From: Raphanus sativus
Taxonomy: Eukaryota > Streptophyta > Magnoliopsida > Brassicales > Brassicaceae
Direction: 5' to 3'
DNA length: 64,000 nt
Assembly (NCBI RefSeq): GCF_000801105.2
Contig: NC_079519.1
Span: 27,379,288-27,443,287 of the forward strand
The notes below the pieces were generated by a model. That model did no database searches and was not told the origin of the DNA. It worked only from the letters and a program-made list of their open reading frames with translations. Made by a program: the position numbers and the translations under genes. Shown piece by piece: positions 33,538 through 48,003 of the stretch; the stretch's first letter is position 1, and each line of letters starts with the position of its first letter.

Positions 33538-33960
33538 ATATATATATATATATATTTGTCTTTTTCAAAATTTAAGATATATAAAGAAATTATAATTGTT
33601 ACAATAAATTATAATTTCTTTTTCTCTATATTTTAAAATCCATTTGTATATATATATTTTATATATTTAAAAAATTATATAAAAATACATTGACATAGAA
33701 AATGTGGACGGAAAAAATGTGGATATGGACAAAAAATACATAAACACAAAATGTGGACATGGACATCAAAGTTGGACACTAACACTAAAACGTTAAAATC
33801 CATACTTACACCAAGTTAGTTCTATATTAGTTACATGTTATTCTTGTTTATTTCACCCTTTAATATGTTTTGCCTATATTTTCGTTTTAAAATATTTAAA
33901 TCAAATAAATTTATGAATACAAATTATGATTTTAATTCTCTACATTTAGACATCCGTTTT

Positions 33961-34000
<40 letters not shown>

Positions 34001-34355
34001 TTTAACATTTATACAAAAGGTTATTTGAACATAAAAAGTTTGGATAATAATTTTTTTTTATTTGAGAAATGTGGACAGCAAAATTGTGGATATGGTAAAT
34101 TTTGTTTTGATTTTTCATATTCAAAAAACTTGGACATGATTTTATGGACAAAGTTTTGTGAACAAAATTTTGTAGAATCAATTTTGTGTCTAAGGTTCAT
34201 TTCCAGATATTTCTTCGTAAATTTTTGGACATGATTTTGTATAGGATTTACAGATTTTCCAAGTCATATATTTCTTAGTTTTTTTTCTGAATTATACAAG
34301 ATGCCATGGATGAAGGTTCGTCGGAAGAGTTCTCAATCATATAAGATTTTGTAAA
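33538..34355. repeat. Low-complexity region with (TA)n microsatellites
   Basis: (TA)n runs lie at about 33536-33556 and 33962-33996. Between and after them the words GTGGACA and TGGACATGGACA recur (33700-34230), as in a decayed tandem repeat. No protein. Confidence 0.6.
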
Positions 34356-34616
34356 TACTCCATCTATCTCATTTTAAGTGGTGTTTAAGGATTTCTATTT
34401 TGTCCCAAAATAATTGATATTCTCACTTTCCTAGACAAAATTTAATGTTGCTTAAAATTTATAACCAATTACAAAATGTTGTATCTTTTTTTCTATTGGT
34501 TAAACTGTTTTATTTAATGCTATTTGTATAAAACCAAGATAAATTACATAAAATTTTGTATTTTCTTAATCTTTGTGAAAAAACCTTAAACTCCACTTAA
34601 AATAGGACAGAGAGTA
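34356..34616. mobile_element. Stowaway-like MITE, second family
   Basis: TACTCCATCTATCTCATTTT at the left and, inverted from the right, TACTCTCTGTCCTATTTTAA form matching ends that continue AAGTGG. The outer TA at each side is the target duplication. About 260 bp, non-coding. Confidence 0.8.
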
Positions 34617-36794
34617 CTGTTTTGTGGATATATATATATATATATTTTATATATTATATAGGATTCTAAGGACATAGAGTTTGTGGACACAGTTTATGTT
34701 GACATACATATTTCATCCAAACATCTCGACGGAAGAACATCTCAACGGAAAAGCACTAAACTTTAAATTAAATCTCACGATAAGAGCCATCTTTAAGGTT
34801 CCATTAAAATAGTCATGTGCTTACACCATTTTTTTTTCCACAGATCTGAAGCAAGTCTAAATCCAGTGTTTTCCATACATTACTTCATCAAAAAGAAATC
34901 TTGATATGTAAATAAATCAAAGCTTCACTGAGCTTAGATTCATGGAGTTTTCACACAGTCGTGGACTCAGTGGCTCAGTGACGTTGTGGCTCAGAGACAA
35001 CTTGGATTTCTTCTTCGCCATTGTTGTTCGTCAAACTGCAGATCCAATTCAGTAAGCTTTTGAGTTCACTTAATCTATGTTCTAGTTGTTTGAAAGAGGG
35101 ACGAAGAAATTAGGATTTTCTTGGTCTGGAGAAAGTGAATGTAGATCTGTGTTTTGTATTTTTTTTAAATGAAAACGTGGTTGGATATGTCCAAAATATA
35201 AAAATTATATTAAAAATGATTCTTATGTTTGGTTAGATGAAGCTTGGTCTGGTCTAAAGTGAGGATAAGAAAGTCTTTTGATAAAGATATTGTGTTGGAC
35301 AAGTGAGAAGTGTCTAATGAAGTAATTCAAAAAATAGAAAGTGTGCTACAGCGTAAAAAAATCTAATTTTATTATCTCGCCTAAAAATAAACAAACTTTT
35401 TGAATTTGTAAATTGCAAAACTAAAAAGAAAAAGGTAATACGGTGAACAAAGTAAAATTTGATAAGAGCCGGAGCCAATTCTAGGAGCAAGTCCTAAGTT
35501 TTAAAACGCTGCAAGCAGAAAAAGGTCATTTTCAAAACAAAAAGAGAAAAGAAAATATGTACTATAGCAGTTTTGAATCGAGGTTGTCCAAACCAAAACC
35601 ATTATCTTCAACTTATGCCACTACAGTAAAGTAGTATTTGATAAATTTGTGAAAAATAAATTGGTCGGAATCATGGGCTTCCACGGCTTTGACCAGAGGG
35701 CTGGCTCTGATGAGAGCTCAACAACGTGACAGTGAATTAGCAAAGACCAGGCAACTTTTTGTGATCAGGCTTCCATCAAGAATTTCTGCTTGTTTCTTTT
35801 TCTGCCAAATTTTTGAAACAAAAACAAAACTTACATCGTCTCTGTCTGTACTGTATTTTCTTTTGTAATACATGGTTTCGTGATATTATAAAAATATTTT
35901 ATGAATAGTTATAAGTCACATTTAAAATTCTGCAATTTGTTCTTTATTGGCTGCCAAAATGCCAATGTTCTTTTAAGTCGGCTAAGGATAGCATAATTTA
36001 TAGCATAAAATGGGTGAATTGATGATAAAATGTTCACTACTTGTTAGATTTGACTTATTAACATGATTAGGAATCTCATAAAGAAAAGATACAATGATGT
36101 AGTTAAAGATCATTGGCAAATTTAGCTGTAACCAACTGATTTTGAGAAGGAAAAAAGTCCTAAATTTCTTTATATATATATAGGGTATCAATAAAAATTT
36201 AAACCCAAACTGACAACTGATCTAAACATCATATATATATGCTAAAACAATAATTTAAAAGATGGTCATTTTAAGTTTAATAATAAAGTAATAGATATTC
36301 AGTACTAATTATAAGTTAGACCAACACATTAATTAATTTTCATATATATATTTTATGTTTCATAAATAATTTTATTTGACATTTTTTCTTGTTATAAAAA
36401 AAATTATTTTAGAATTTCAATACAATTTATATTTAGTTTTAACTTAATACTAATTGTAAACTGCATAGATATTATAAAAAATAAATATATTTCAGTTATT
36501 TTTTAATATGTTAAAAAGATCATTTGACATTTTTTGTAAAACAGACAGAGTATAAAACACACTGAAGTTTTAAATTACTTACAAAGTGTGGTTTTTTTAA
36601 CTGGTTTTCATATTAAAAACACATAAACAGAAGTTTATAGAGATAGACGAATGAGATAAACAGAAAAAAAAAAAGAACAACTTGAAAGTAAAGCAAAAAG
36701 AGACACCAAAACCGAATTGAATCAACCCTAAACGGGGATAAACAGAAGTGAACAAGGGGGGTTCAAGTAAAATGGTACGACAACACCTAATCAG
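34617..36794. other. Gene-poor stretch
   Basis: Around 34919-35017 on the minus strand a short frame opens MAKKKSKLSLSHNVTEP and stops within 34 codons. It resembles the basic start of retroelement ORF1 proteins, but this is too short to call. (TA)n lies at 34627-34646. The rest is AT-rich with no identifiable element. Confidence 0.4.
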
Positions 36795-37022
36795 CTAGAG
36801 AATCGTCAGACAACACAAACAAGTCGCGAGAGCAACTCCGGGACTTGCATCCTGTTCACCTTCCGGAATGTTGTTAATCCTGAGAGGATCCAAAGCTACC
36901 TCACTCTTACCCACACTTAAACAACAACTAACAATTAAGCCCACAACAACTAATAAAGTGTAGTTTAGTAAAACTAAATCCACACGTGAATATTGGAAAA
37001 GAATTATATAATTCATTAGCAT
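36795..37022 (-). CDS. Orphan small ORF, unknown, doubtful
   Basis: A 75-codon frame with a hydrophobic segment (LNYTLLVVVGLIVSCCLSV) followed by VALDPLRINNIPEGEQDAS. It could be a small secreted or membrane peptide or an exon relic; base composition is richer in G/C than the flanks. I do not recognise a family. It sits ~1 kb upstream of DIR5 on the opposite strand. It may not be expressed. Confidence 0.25.
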   Translation of the reverse strand: MLMNYIILFQYSRVDLVLLNYTLLVVVGLIVSCCLSVGKSEVALDPLRINNIPEGEQDASPGVALATCLCCLTIL

Positions 37023-38582
<1,560 letters not shown>

Positions 38583-39124
38583 AAAAAAGGAAAAAAAATG
38601 GGAGTGTGTGTGTGTATGTGTGTTTTTGATTACTCTGGCCTTGTGATGATTGAATAAGCTTAAGCTATGTAACAATCTTATTTTGGGAGTTTATGTGTTC
38701 TGCTAGATTTGTCTTTCGATGCAATCCATATCATCTAATATCTATATTATGTCATGTCTTGTTTGATGAGAAACTTTTGTGTTATACAATTTTGGGTTTT
38801 ACTACGATAGTTATTTTTAACTAACTTGTACCACTGAAAGTAAATCTAGCTTAATAATGAACGTGTAAGCGAAATAAATGATAAATATGGTACACCAAAT
38901 TTTAAAAAATTCCTACATAGCCACTATCATGACAATCTTTAACAACATGACTAATCTATATCTAATAATATACTTTTAAGTGTATTTTGTGCCACTAATT
39001 TTTAAACATGTTTGATCTTACAACACCTTCACAAGCTCATGAAAAGGACTAAGGAGGATCATTTTAATACATGTTTATGCACACTATTTGTATTACCCAT
39101 CTTTTCAGCTTTTTTCTTTTCTTT
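38583..39124. other. DIR5 / CHX16 convergent 3' region
   Basis: Trailers of both genes. A (GT)n-like run, GTGTGTGTGTATGTGTG, is at 38604-38620. Nothing else seen. Confidence 0.55.
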
Positions 39125-42100
39125 TCATGGCGTCTCCACCATCACAACAGAGACTGAACCCACAACGGAAGGATTTCTCGTGGTGTACTGTTGAACCACC
39201 AACACTGAAACCGAAGTAGACATGAGGATCAAGTTTCCGACCGGTCCAAGTTCCGGATAATCCATAACCGGTAGTTTCGAAACAAAGGGTCTTTCCGCGG
39301 ATTTTCCCACTAATAAAATATCACACTCGCAAAATTCTTGTATAATCTTAACCACTTCCTCTGTAGATTTTACTATCCTCTCTTCAAATCTCGTCGAAAT
39401 GGCCCCCGTATTCTTGATCGCGGCAAGGAATCGCTCGTCTAACAGAGAAGGAGATGTTTCTTGCACTTCAAGTATGTCAAGTTTTGAGATCTCTGGACCT
39501 GATATAACCACAATGGTTAACTTAGCCCCAGGATGCTCCGCCATTCGTAACCCGTAAGCCAAAGCCTCACGATCATCGCCGCCACCAAAGAACAGAACAT
39601 TGACGGAAAGCGAGAAGCTGCTTGAAGCTACCTCAGAATGAATGTCACTGAGACCACCACGGTCGACCAAGATTCCGACAGAACACGGCGAATTTTCAAG
39701 AACTCTTTTGTTAATCCCCTGAAACTCTGATCTCACGGTTTCAAACTCTTGCTCCAGAGATCTCCACCGTCTATGAAACGGCAAAATCACAAACGCTGCG
39801 TGTTTGCTATCCGCAGAGCTACATATATCCTCGTGAATTGTTAACAAAGGTGAAATAGCGGTCACGGAACGCACCGAAACGTTTCGTAGGTTACAAGAAG
39901 CTTCGAACGCGACCACAACGTTATCTCTTTTCTTGTTCCAAAAAGTCAAACCGTTTCTTCTCGCCCTCTGAACCATTCGAATCGAAGAAGGTCTCTCCGA
40001 GAGCTGAGTTAAATGCATAACGTAAACGCAAAAGCTTTCTCTAGTTTCGTTTCTTCCGCGAGAAGCTTCGATTAGTTTCACCATCGGATTAATATCTTTA
40101 ACGCTTTGAAGACATATCAAAACCTTAAGCTGGTGCGTTTGCTCTTCTTCTTCTTCATCGCTCTCAATCTTGCGTCTGCGTTTGCGGTTCTTGTAGCTAT
40201 CACTGTCCAGCGTTTGCGTTGTCTCGCTTGGTTTGTAAAACGCCATGACTAGTGGCGTTGTGATGAACGTCGTAAAGATCGCCATGAGAACCATAATTGC
40301 AAATGTCTGATCGCTCAAAACCTGCGTTACATAATTATATCATAATTACATTATTGTTTAGTTTAATATAAAAAGATTTAATATAAGATTAGAGAAAATT
40401 ACCTTTCTGTCTTTGCCAATGTTGAGAACAATAAGCTCGACCAAACCTCTCGTGTTCATCAAGACTCCAAGAACAAGCGAATCACGAAACCCTACCTTGC
40501 TTAACAAGGCAGCACTCACTGTCCCAACGATCTTCCCGAAACAAGCCGTTACGATCACCAGCGCGAGTCTCCCCCACGATTTCAGACCGTGAATGGTAGT
40601 TACGTCCGTTTTCAAACCGCTCATAACGAAGTACAACGGCAGCAGAAGACCCATGACGACATCTTCAATCTTCTCCGCGATCGCGTCCGCGAAACGGCCT
40701 TTCGGAAACAGAACACCGACTACAAACGCGCCGAAAATCGCGTGGATTCCAATCGCGTCAGTTGCGAAACCCGCGAACAGAACCGCGCAAAGCGCGAGGC
40801 AGACGTACTTCTCGTCTATACGTTCGCCTTCGTGGCAACGCCGAGAGATCAGTTCGAAAATCCGCGGCGCGATTAGAAAACAAGCGATCACAAACGCGAT
40901 CCCGCTCAGCAGAACCCAGAGAGGAACGAGCAAGGAGCTCCGGTCGCCGGAGAGAGATATGGCCAGAGCGAGGAGAATCCAAGCGGAGACGTCGTTGACG
41001 GCGGCGGCGGACATCGAGATACGGCCGAGATCGGTGGTGAGAAGCTTTAGCTCGGCGAGGATTCGAGCCAAGACTCCGAAAGCTGTGAGGGAGAGTGCTA
41101 CTCCCATGAAAATGATGAACGGAACTCTGCTGTTATTGTCTCCGGAGGAAGAAGAGGAAACTTCCGGGAAGGCGAAGGAGGTGACGACGCCCATAGCAAA
41201 AGGGAGGAGCGTTCCGGCGGCGGCGATGGAGATCGCTTTTCGGCTGGTGCGGCGGAGAGATTTCAGATCGATCTCGAGGCCGACGAGGAAGAGGAAGAGA
41301 AGGAGGCCGAGGTTTGCGAGGGTGTCGAGCACAGTCAGGCTTTTCGCCGGGAACAGTGAGTTCTTGTACGCCGTGATTCTACCGAGCGCCGACGGGCCCA
41401 GAAGTATCCCACCCTGGATCCCGGTACAAATTAATTTATGTTTGGTTAAGGTTACGGTTAAACCGGACATTGGCAAATGTTTCTGACCCGAACAGAAGTA
41501 TAGCTGAAGTCCCAAACAGCTAATTTATAACTGGATTTTCTAAACGTGAAAACTAAACCAACAGAAGTATAGCTGAAGTCCGAACGAAGTTTTAATACGA
41601 ATAGGATGACTAGTTTTTCTAAATACAAAAAAAAATTCAAACCGAATCCGACAAAAATGTTGTGAACAGCCGTCGTTTAGGTTAGAAGAAGAATAGAGAA
41701 GAAAACGTATTGAGGCAAATACCCGTTTAGGGTTTTTTATTAATGATGTGATAATAATTTACAAACTTTTAGACCCATATTTATACAGCCTCAAAACCCG
41801 ATTTCCTTTTCTCATTAGAAATAGTAACTTTCCTAAACCGAAAAGGCATACCGTACTGGACATTTTACTGGTACAACAGAGATTTAAGACACACAGATGC
41901 AACAAAAAATAAAATGGAATTAAAACTCAATTTTCCTAGAAAGAACTAGACAAAATTTGATAATACCAAAAACAACTTCTGGTTAGCAGTAGAAGGTTTG
42001 TCAGTTCTCACTCTATTTCTTTTTCAACTTCAAACAGAAAAAAGCTGTACAAAACGGAACCAAAATTTTTGGATGCAACCATGATCAGCTCTCTAAATAG

Positions 42101-42384
42101 ACAACAAGAACGTACAGATCTTGTCTTTCATGAACCAAAAATAATAAAACTGTTGTAAAGCGGGTTGATTGAAGACTTACTATGATCTCGGCCACAACAC
42201 GTGGCTGTCTCATGGGGCGGAGGAAGAAGGCCAAAGAGCGAGTGACGGCGACGACAAGACAAATCTGTAGAATGACAAGAGGAAGAGCAAAGTCTAACGG
42301 ACTTTCTCCTTGGAACACTCCATTTGATGTCGCCTTCATCATTTCCACCGTCTCCGGAGATGCCCCGTTGACCAAAGTAGTCAT
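39125..42384 (-). CDS. CHX16: Cation/H+ exchanger CHX16
   Basis: Three exons, 42181-42384, 40403-41413 and 39125-40321, give an 803-residue CPA2 transporter (Arabidopsis CHX16 is ~811). CHX proteins exchange K+ for H+ on endomembranes. Exon 1 starts [16 protein letters not shown] and carries the first membrane span. Exon 2 opens [12 protein letters not shown] and holds the bulk of the transmembrane core, including the ion-site pair in [24 protein letters not shown] and the [15 protein letters not shown] span. Exon 3 ends the core and continues into a ~370-residue soluble C-terminal domain ([34 protein letters not shown]). No frame breaks. A 297-codon plus-strand frame lies antisense and is a shadow. 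Confidence 0.93.
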
Positions 42385-43624
42385 CTTCTGTCTGAAAACT
42401 GAAATTATGTGTATATCTCTCTCTCTCTATGTATCTTTGTAGTTGACTAAATAATTGAGATTGAGAATCTCTTGAGTATCTTGTGTTATGTTATGTCATA
42501 TGCAGGGCAGTCTTTACTACGTACAAATAAAGTGGTCAGACAACATCCGAATTTAAAACTAAGAAAGTTTAAATACTTTCCAAAACAAATAAAAAAATTA
42601 GAGTATAAAACTATTAATTTTACTATACTCACTATTTTTCTTCAAAATAATCTTTAGCTTCGCTCCTAAACTATATATTAAAAGATATACTGGTTAATAT
42701 CAGTTATATTTTAATAAATAATTTAATATATTAGATAATTATTTATAAATTATATATCGTTATAAATAAACATAAAAAGTTTAAAATAAAAAGATAATTC
42801 TTATATTTATTATGTTGTTATCTGGAAATATAATTTTAATTATAAAAATAGATTTAAAATAAAAATGTATAAACACTAATTAAGTAAAAAAATAAACAGA
42901 TTTGTAACTTTAATAATAACGACAACAATAAATATTTGTAACATGATAATGTCCAGATATACGATAAAACATCTAGTGTATAAATAAAATTATTTAAAAT
43001 TTTGACATAACTATTGACTGTAACTTACACAAAAAGAACTATTAATAACTCTAAAAACAATATCAGTGTCTTGTTAATATATTGTTAATCAATACTACTA
43101 AAAAGAACTATCAGTGTCTTGTTAATATATTGTTAATCAACTATTTTAATAGTATTGATTAAAACAACTTATTACTCATTTAAAACATTTTATTAATCAT
43201 TTAATAATATACTATACAAAAAAACAAATATGACTAAAAGTACAAATACAAAAATTAAAATTTCTAAAAAAATATAGAACAAAAAAATATATCCGTCTTT
43301 TTTAAGGGAGGGTCATAATCTATCGTTTTTAAAACATAGTCTATAAAAAAATTTAGACGACACTTGTCTTATGTGTGAGTGTATATATATAATCTTACCC
43401 CCTGCGTTTATTGGTCTTATCTGTTCTCTATGTTAATCATTTGGCTAGACAATTAGTGTCCAAAATTTAAAACCGGTTGTATTTATCAGTTACTTATAAA
43501 ATATTGATTTGTAATAAATTAATGTTACAAATATTAATTTAGTTTCCGCTTAATGAATCTAGACAAGCATTCTCGTCCTAAACAAAGTCAAACTGAAAAC
43601 ATATCAAAGTTGGTTAAACCGGGT
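42385..43624. other. Gene-poor stretch upstream of CHX16
   Basis: The first ~100 bases are the CHX16 leader region (CT-rich). A 48-base direct duplication (AGTGTCTTGTTAATATATTG) occurs at about 43068-43148. The rest is AT-rich without recognisable elements. Confidence 0.5.
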
Positions 43625-43922
43625 CAGTACCGGCTTACATAAGGGGACAATCGGTGCGATCACTCTAGGTCCAGTCCGTTGTCCCCTATTTATTAGAAGA
43701 TAAGGATTCAATTTTTTTAAAAATGTATATATTTTTATGTTAAAAATAAAAAGGGGTCCAAATTTTTTTATACGAAAGTATTTTTGTTTTATCACAGTTT
43801 TTTTCTTAAATACTTCTGATATTTAAAAAAAACATAAATATCTATCAGATTTTTTAAAGAAAAATAGTAGTTAGGAAATTTTTTTTTGCCCTAGAGCTCA
43901 TGATACCATTGAGCCGGCCTTG
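43625..43922. mobile_element. hAT-type MITE, copy B, exact 8-bp target duplication
   Basis: AACCGGGT flanks both ends (43617-43624 and 43923-43930). Ends are CAGTACCGGCTTACATAAG and, inverted, CAAGGCCGGCTCAATGG. Internal text GACAATCGGTGCGATC aligns with copy A at 31534-31850. Non-coding; about 298 bp. Confidence 0.9.
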
Positions 43923-43930
43923 AACCGGGT

Positions 43931-44853
43931 TTTGGCATTATTTTTGTTATTGCTTCTAATATAACGTATTCACGTCGGATGATTAAACAAATAAATAAGC
44001 CGTCGTCGTGACTATTAATAAAAAATGTCAATGACTCATTTTCATTTTCTTTATATATTTAATAGTCCATATTTTTTTAACATCATCATTTCAATACACA
44101 CTAAATTTTTACACAAAATATAATAGTTTTGTTTGATAAAATAAATGTTTTATTAATAATTAATTTTTATAGGTTAAAACTAAATAAACCTAGTCATAAT
44201 TTATACAGAATATACAATAATATTTTTGTGTAAAATAAAAATAAATTACTAAATTTATAATTAAATTATTATTTTTAAATAATTAAGAAGATACAAAACT
44301 ATCAAAATTTTGAAAAATTAACATGGACCATTATTAATCTCTATTTTTTATTCAACATGTTGAATTTTTGTAACATCAAAATGATTTTCATCGTTAAATT
44401 ACATTTTAACACTCCTACTCTAAATGATCTAATGTGTTTAATGGTATCCAATATTTAACAATTATTCGGTAGCCTTTTGAAAATTTTGATTTATCACCAA
44501 AATCTAAGTTTAACTTCAATCAAAACCACAACATTTTCAACCACAGTCACCGGAGTTTTTATAAAAAAATTCTTATTTATTTTTTATTTTTGAATAATTT
44601 GGAGTATTCTGATTTCTACCGAAATTTAGATTAGCGGCGAATATCTATAGCAGTCTATGTTATTGGTCAGGATATACGTCGATATAGCAGTGTATGTTAT
44701 TGGTCGGAATATACGTCGGTTACCGGACAAAAAAAAACCCAAATATTAAATTTTATTCTTAGCAGTCAGCAGGATTCGATCAAAGATTCATATTAGATCG
44801 GAAGTTCTTTCCAAACTACTGAACCGTCATCGCTTGATTATAATAATAAATTA
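43931..44853. other. Gene-poor stretch with a 41-bp direct duplication
   Basis: AGCAGTCTATGTTATTGGTC and AGCAGTGTATGTTATTGGTC, each followed by GGATATACGTCG or GAATATACGTCG, lie in tandem at about 44649-44718. Otherwise AT-rich with no gene. Confidence 0.5.
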
Positions 44854-46621
44854 TCCCCTAGACTATATTTGAGAAGTGATTTTGCCACATGTCTTCTCTA
44901 CAATCATTCTCAAAAAAATAATATGACATGGTTACTAAAATTGATGACATGTCTTATAGATTAATATGACATGGACAATTATATTTAATGTTAATTTATA
45001 ATTTCTGTAAACTTTTTAAAATATGTTAATAACTCATATATTACATTTATTTTCGATTTATATTTTTGAACTTTTTTAAAATATGGTAATAACTCATAAA
45101 TCATCATTAAAATAAATATATTCAATTATGACATTTCGATTTCGAATTTCATTTAAATTATAAGTGATTTTGCCACATGTCTTCTCTACAATCATTCTCA
45201 CAAAAATAACATGACATGACTATAAAAATTGATGACATGTCTTATAGATTAATATGACATGGATAATTATATTTAATGTTAATTTATATTTTTGGTAAAC
45301 TTTTTAAAATATGTTAATAACTCATATATTACATTAATTTTCGATTTATATTTTTGGACTTTTTTAAAATATAGTAATAACTCATAAATCATCATTAAAT
45401 AAATATATTCAATTATGACATTTCAAATTTCGTATTTCATTTACATTATAAGTGATTTTGCCACATGTCTTCTCTACAATAATTCTCACAAAAATAACAT
45501 GACATAACTACAAAAATTGATGACATGTCTTATAGATTAATATGACTTGGACAATTATATTTAATGTTAATTTATATTTTTGGTAAACTTTTTAAAATAT
45601 GGTAATAACTCATATATTACATTTATTTTCGATTTATATTTTTGGACTTTTTTAAAATATGGTAATAACTCATAAATCATCATTAAAATAAATTTATTCA
45701 ATTATGGCATTTCAAATTTCGAAATATAATTTAAATTAAAAATATTTCAAAAACATATACATATTTTGAAAAATTATAAAAATTAAATCATAAAATCAAA
45801 TTAAATCGTAAAATCATTAGTTTCTTATATATAACTACATATTTTATAAATATTTTTAAATTTTAATTTTTGACGATTATTATTTTTACATCTCCTAGAT
45901 TATATTTGAGAAATGATTTTGTCATATGTCTTCTCTACAATCATTTTCACAAAAATAATATGACATGACTACTAAAATTGATGACATGTTTTATAGATTA
46001 ATATGACATGAACAATTATATTTAATGTTAATTTAAATTTTTGCTAAACTTTTTACAATATGGCAATAACTCATATATTATATTTATTGTCGATTTATAT
46101 TTTTGGACTTTTTTAAAATATGGTAATAACTCATAAATCATCATTAAAATAAATATATTTAATTATGGCATTTCAAATTTCGAAATATCATTTAAATTAA
46201 AAATATTTCAAAATATATACATAATTTTATAAAATTATAAAATTAAATCATAAAATCAAACTAAATCGTAAAATCATTAGTTTCTTATATATACCTACAG
46301 ATTTTATAAATATTTTTTAATTTTAATTTTTGACAATTATGCAATTTTACATATTTATTTAATTAAAATAAATATATAGAAAAATCTATATAAGATTATA
46401 ATTTTAAATATATACATGCACATTCTTAAATATAATTCAAAATAAACAAAATTGTTTTTATCTTAATTTTAATGTTCAGTTAAATCAAATTTATATTAAA
46501 ATATTGATAAAAAAGAAAATTTATAATATTAATATTAATTAAAAATTAAATATAATTTATATTTATCTGTTAAAAAAATATTTTAATTTTTTTACTGCAC
46601 ATGGTGCAGGAAAACACCTAG
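44854..46621 (+). mobile_element. Composite Helitron with tandem 288-bp units
   Basis: The 5' end is TCCCCTAGACTATATTTGAG after an A. The 3' end is a 6-bp hairpin CTGCAC-ATG-GTGCAG (46595-46609) followed by GAAAACACCTAG and then T, so both termini and the A/T target fit a Helitron. TTTGCCACATGTCTTCTCTA recurs at 44881, 45169 and 45457 (period 288). A fourth variant follows at 45918, and a second 5'-like terminus TCTCCTAGATTATATTTGAG occurs internally at about 45893. No Rep/helicase frame. Confidence 0.85.
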
Positions 46622-48003
46622 TTGGCTTATATTTGTTTTGTTTAAATGCATGATCCCCGTTTAAAAACATTTACAACAAAATAACTAAGTAATTTTGTTT
46701 TGTTTAAATGCATGGTCCCCCGTATAAAAACATTTACAACAAAATAACTAAATAAGAAAAAACTGAGCTTACGTATAGAATTCCCTGAAAAAAACTATTT
46801 ATTTCATATAATAAAAGACAATAGACTACCATATATGGTCATTGGTATTACTGTGGGTTATGCATAGTACTCTGCTAACACAAGTGATAAATATGTTTAA
46901 AGGAATCTATTTTTCCACGGTAGAATTCAATAAGGTTGCTCGGAAATGTTACATAGTTTTTTTCATTTCTGTACTCTACTTATTTTTGTTCGATGACTGA
47001 AAAATTGAAAACATTTCGTATGATTACAGAAAAAGAATAACCTTAAGATAATACTAAAAAGTTTATCACAAAACTGACATTGAAATTGAAAGATCAAAAT
47101 GACCAAAATACATTTCATTAAATAGGTGAAATACACTTATAACTTTTAGGATTAATTAAGATTTATAATTTAAATTTGGGGATGCAGTTTTGAGAGGTGA
47201 AGTTTAGGATTTAAATTTAAGATTTAAATTCTTATTAAAAAGAATACACACATTTATTTTTCAGATTTTGAAAATAAAAATTGAAAAAAATAAAAAATGT
47301 CTCGAATATTTAATAAAGTTTTTATTTATACATCTTTAAATTAAGGATACAATTGCTACTCTTTAATGAAATTTACTGTGGTCATTTTTTTGTTTTTTGG
47401 TAAAAAAAACAATTTTTGATTCTTTTTTAGAAATTTTCTCTCAGGAAAGTTTAAATATTTTAAGAACCATAATTTAACAAGTAGAAACAACAACAATATC
47501 CGATAACCTTTGGGGAGGCCGGAGGGGGTGGGGTATACACATAAACCAAAGAACAAAAGTTACAAGTTCTGCGCGAAAGATAAACCTGATGCCAGTAGGT
47601 GCTCAGACTGTGACAGCACACTCTTCTGTTTTTTTCGTCTTCTTCAGAAAATAAAAAATAAAATGATTTTTATTCGGACAAAAAAATAAGATCGAATTAA
47701 TAAATTTTATAAACACAATTAAGTCGGATGCTTACGAAACTAATGAATGGTCCAAGGAAGTGACACAATTATTCCTTTTTGCGGCCATACAACGGATGAA
47801 AACAAAAAAAAAACACACTTGAATAGTTCAGAAGAAACACCCAAAATTGAAGATCGAAATGAATTAAGACAGGAGAGACAAGAGTTTTCTTCCATGATTA
47901 GTGAGAGAGAGAGAAAGAAGGTTTCTTAGATCACTGTATGAACAAAAGAAGAAAAGGTAATATTAATAATAACTTTTAGGTTGGGAAGAGGCGGTTTAAA
48001 GAA
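46622..48003. other. Gene-poor stretch
   Basis: Directly after the Helitron is a ~65-bp direct duplication (TTTGTTTTGTTTAAATGCAT, 46630-46755). The rest is AT-rich to about 47600. The last few hundred bases are the promoter and leader of the coiled-coil gene that starts at 48004. A short frame on the minus strand at 47356-47556 is unsupported. Confidence 0.5.

Noticed and set aside
36530..36560. GACAGAGTATA as a MITE end
   Set aside because: Only one end is visible, and no partner inverted repeat was located upstream.
40593..41486. 297-codon plus-strand open frame
   Set aside because: It is antisense to CHX16 exon 2, whose frame encodes a clear transporter. The opening is a codon-bias shadow.
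47470..47560. GTTATCGGATATTGTTGTTGTTTC (minus strand) as an RTE/SINE 3' tail
   Set aside because: The TTG-type tail is suggestive, but the body and target duplication cannot be defined.
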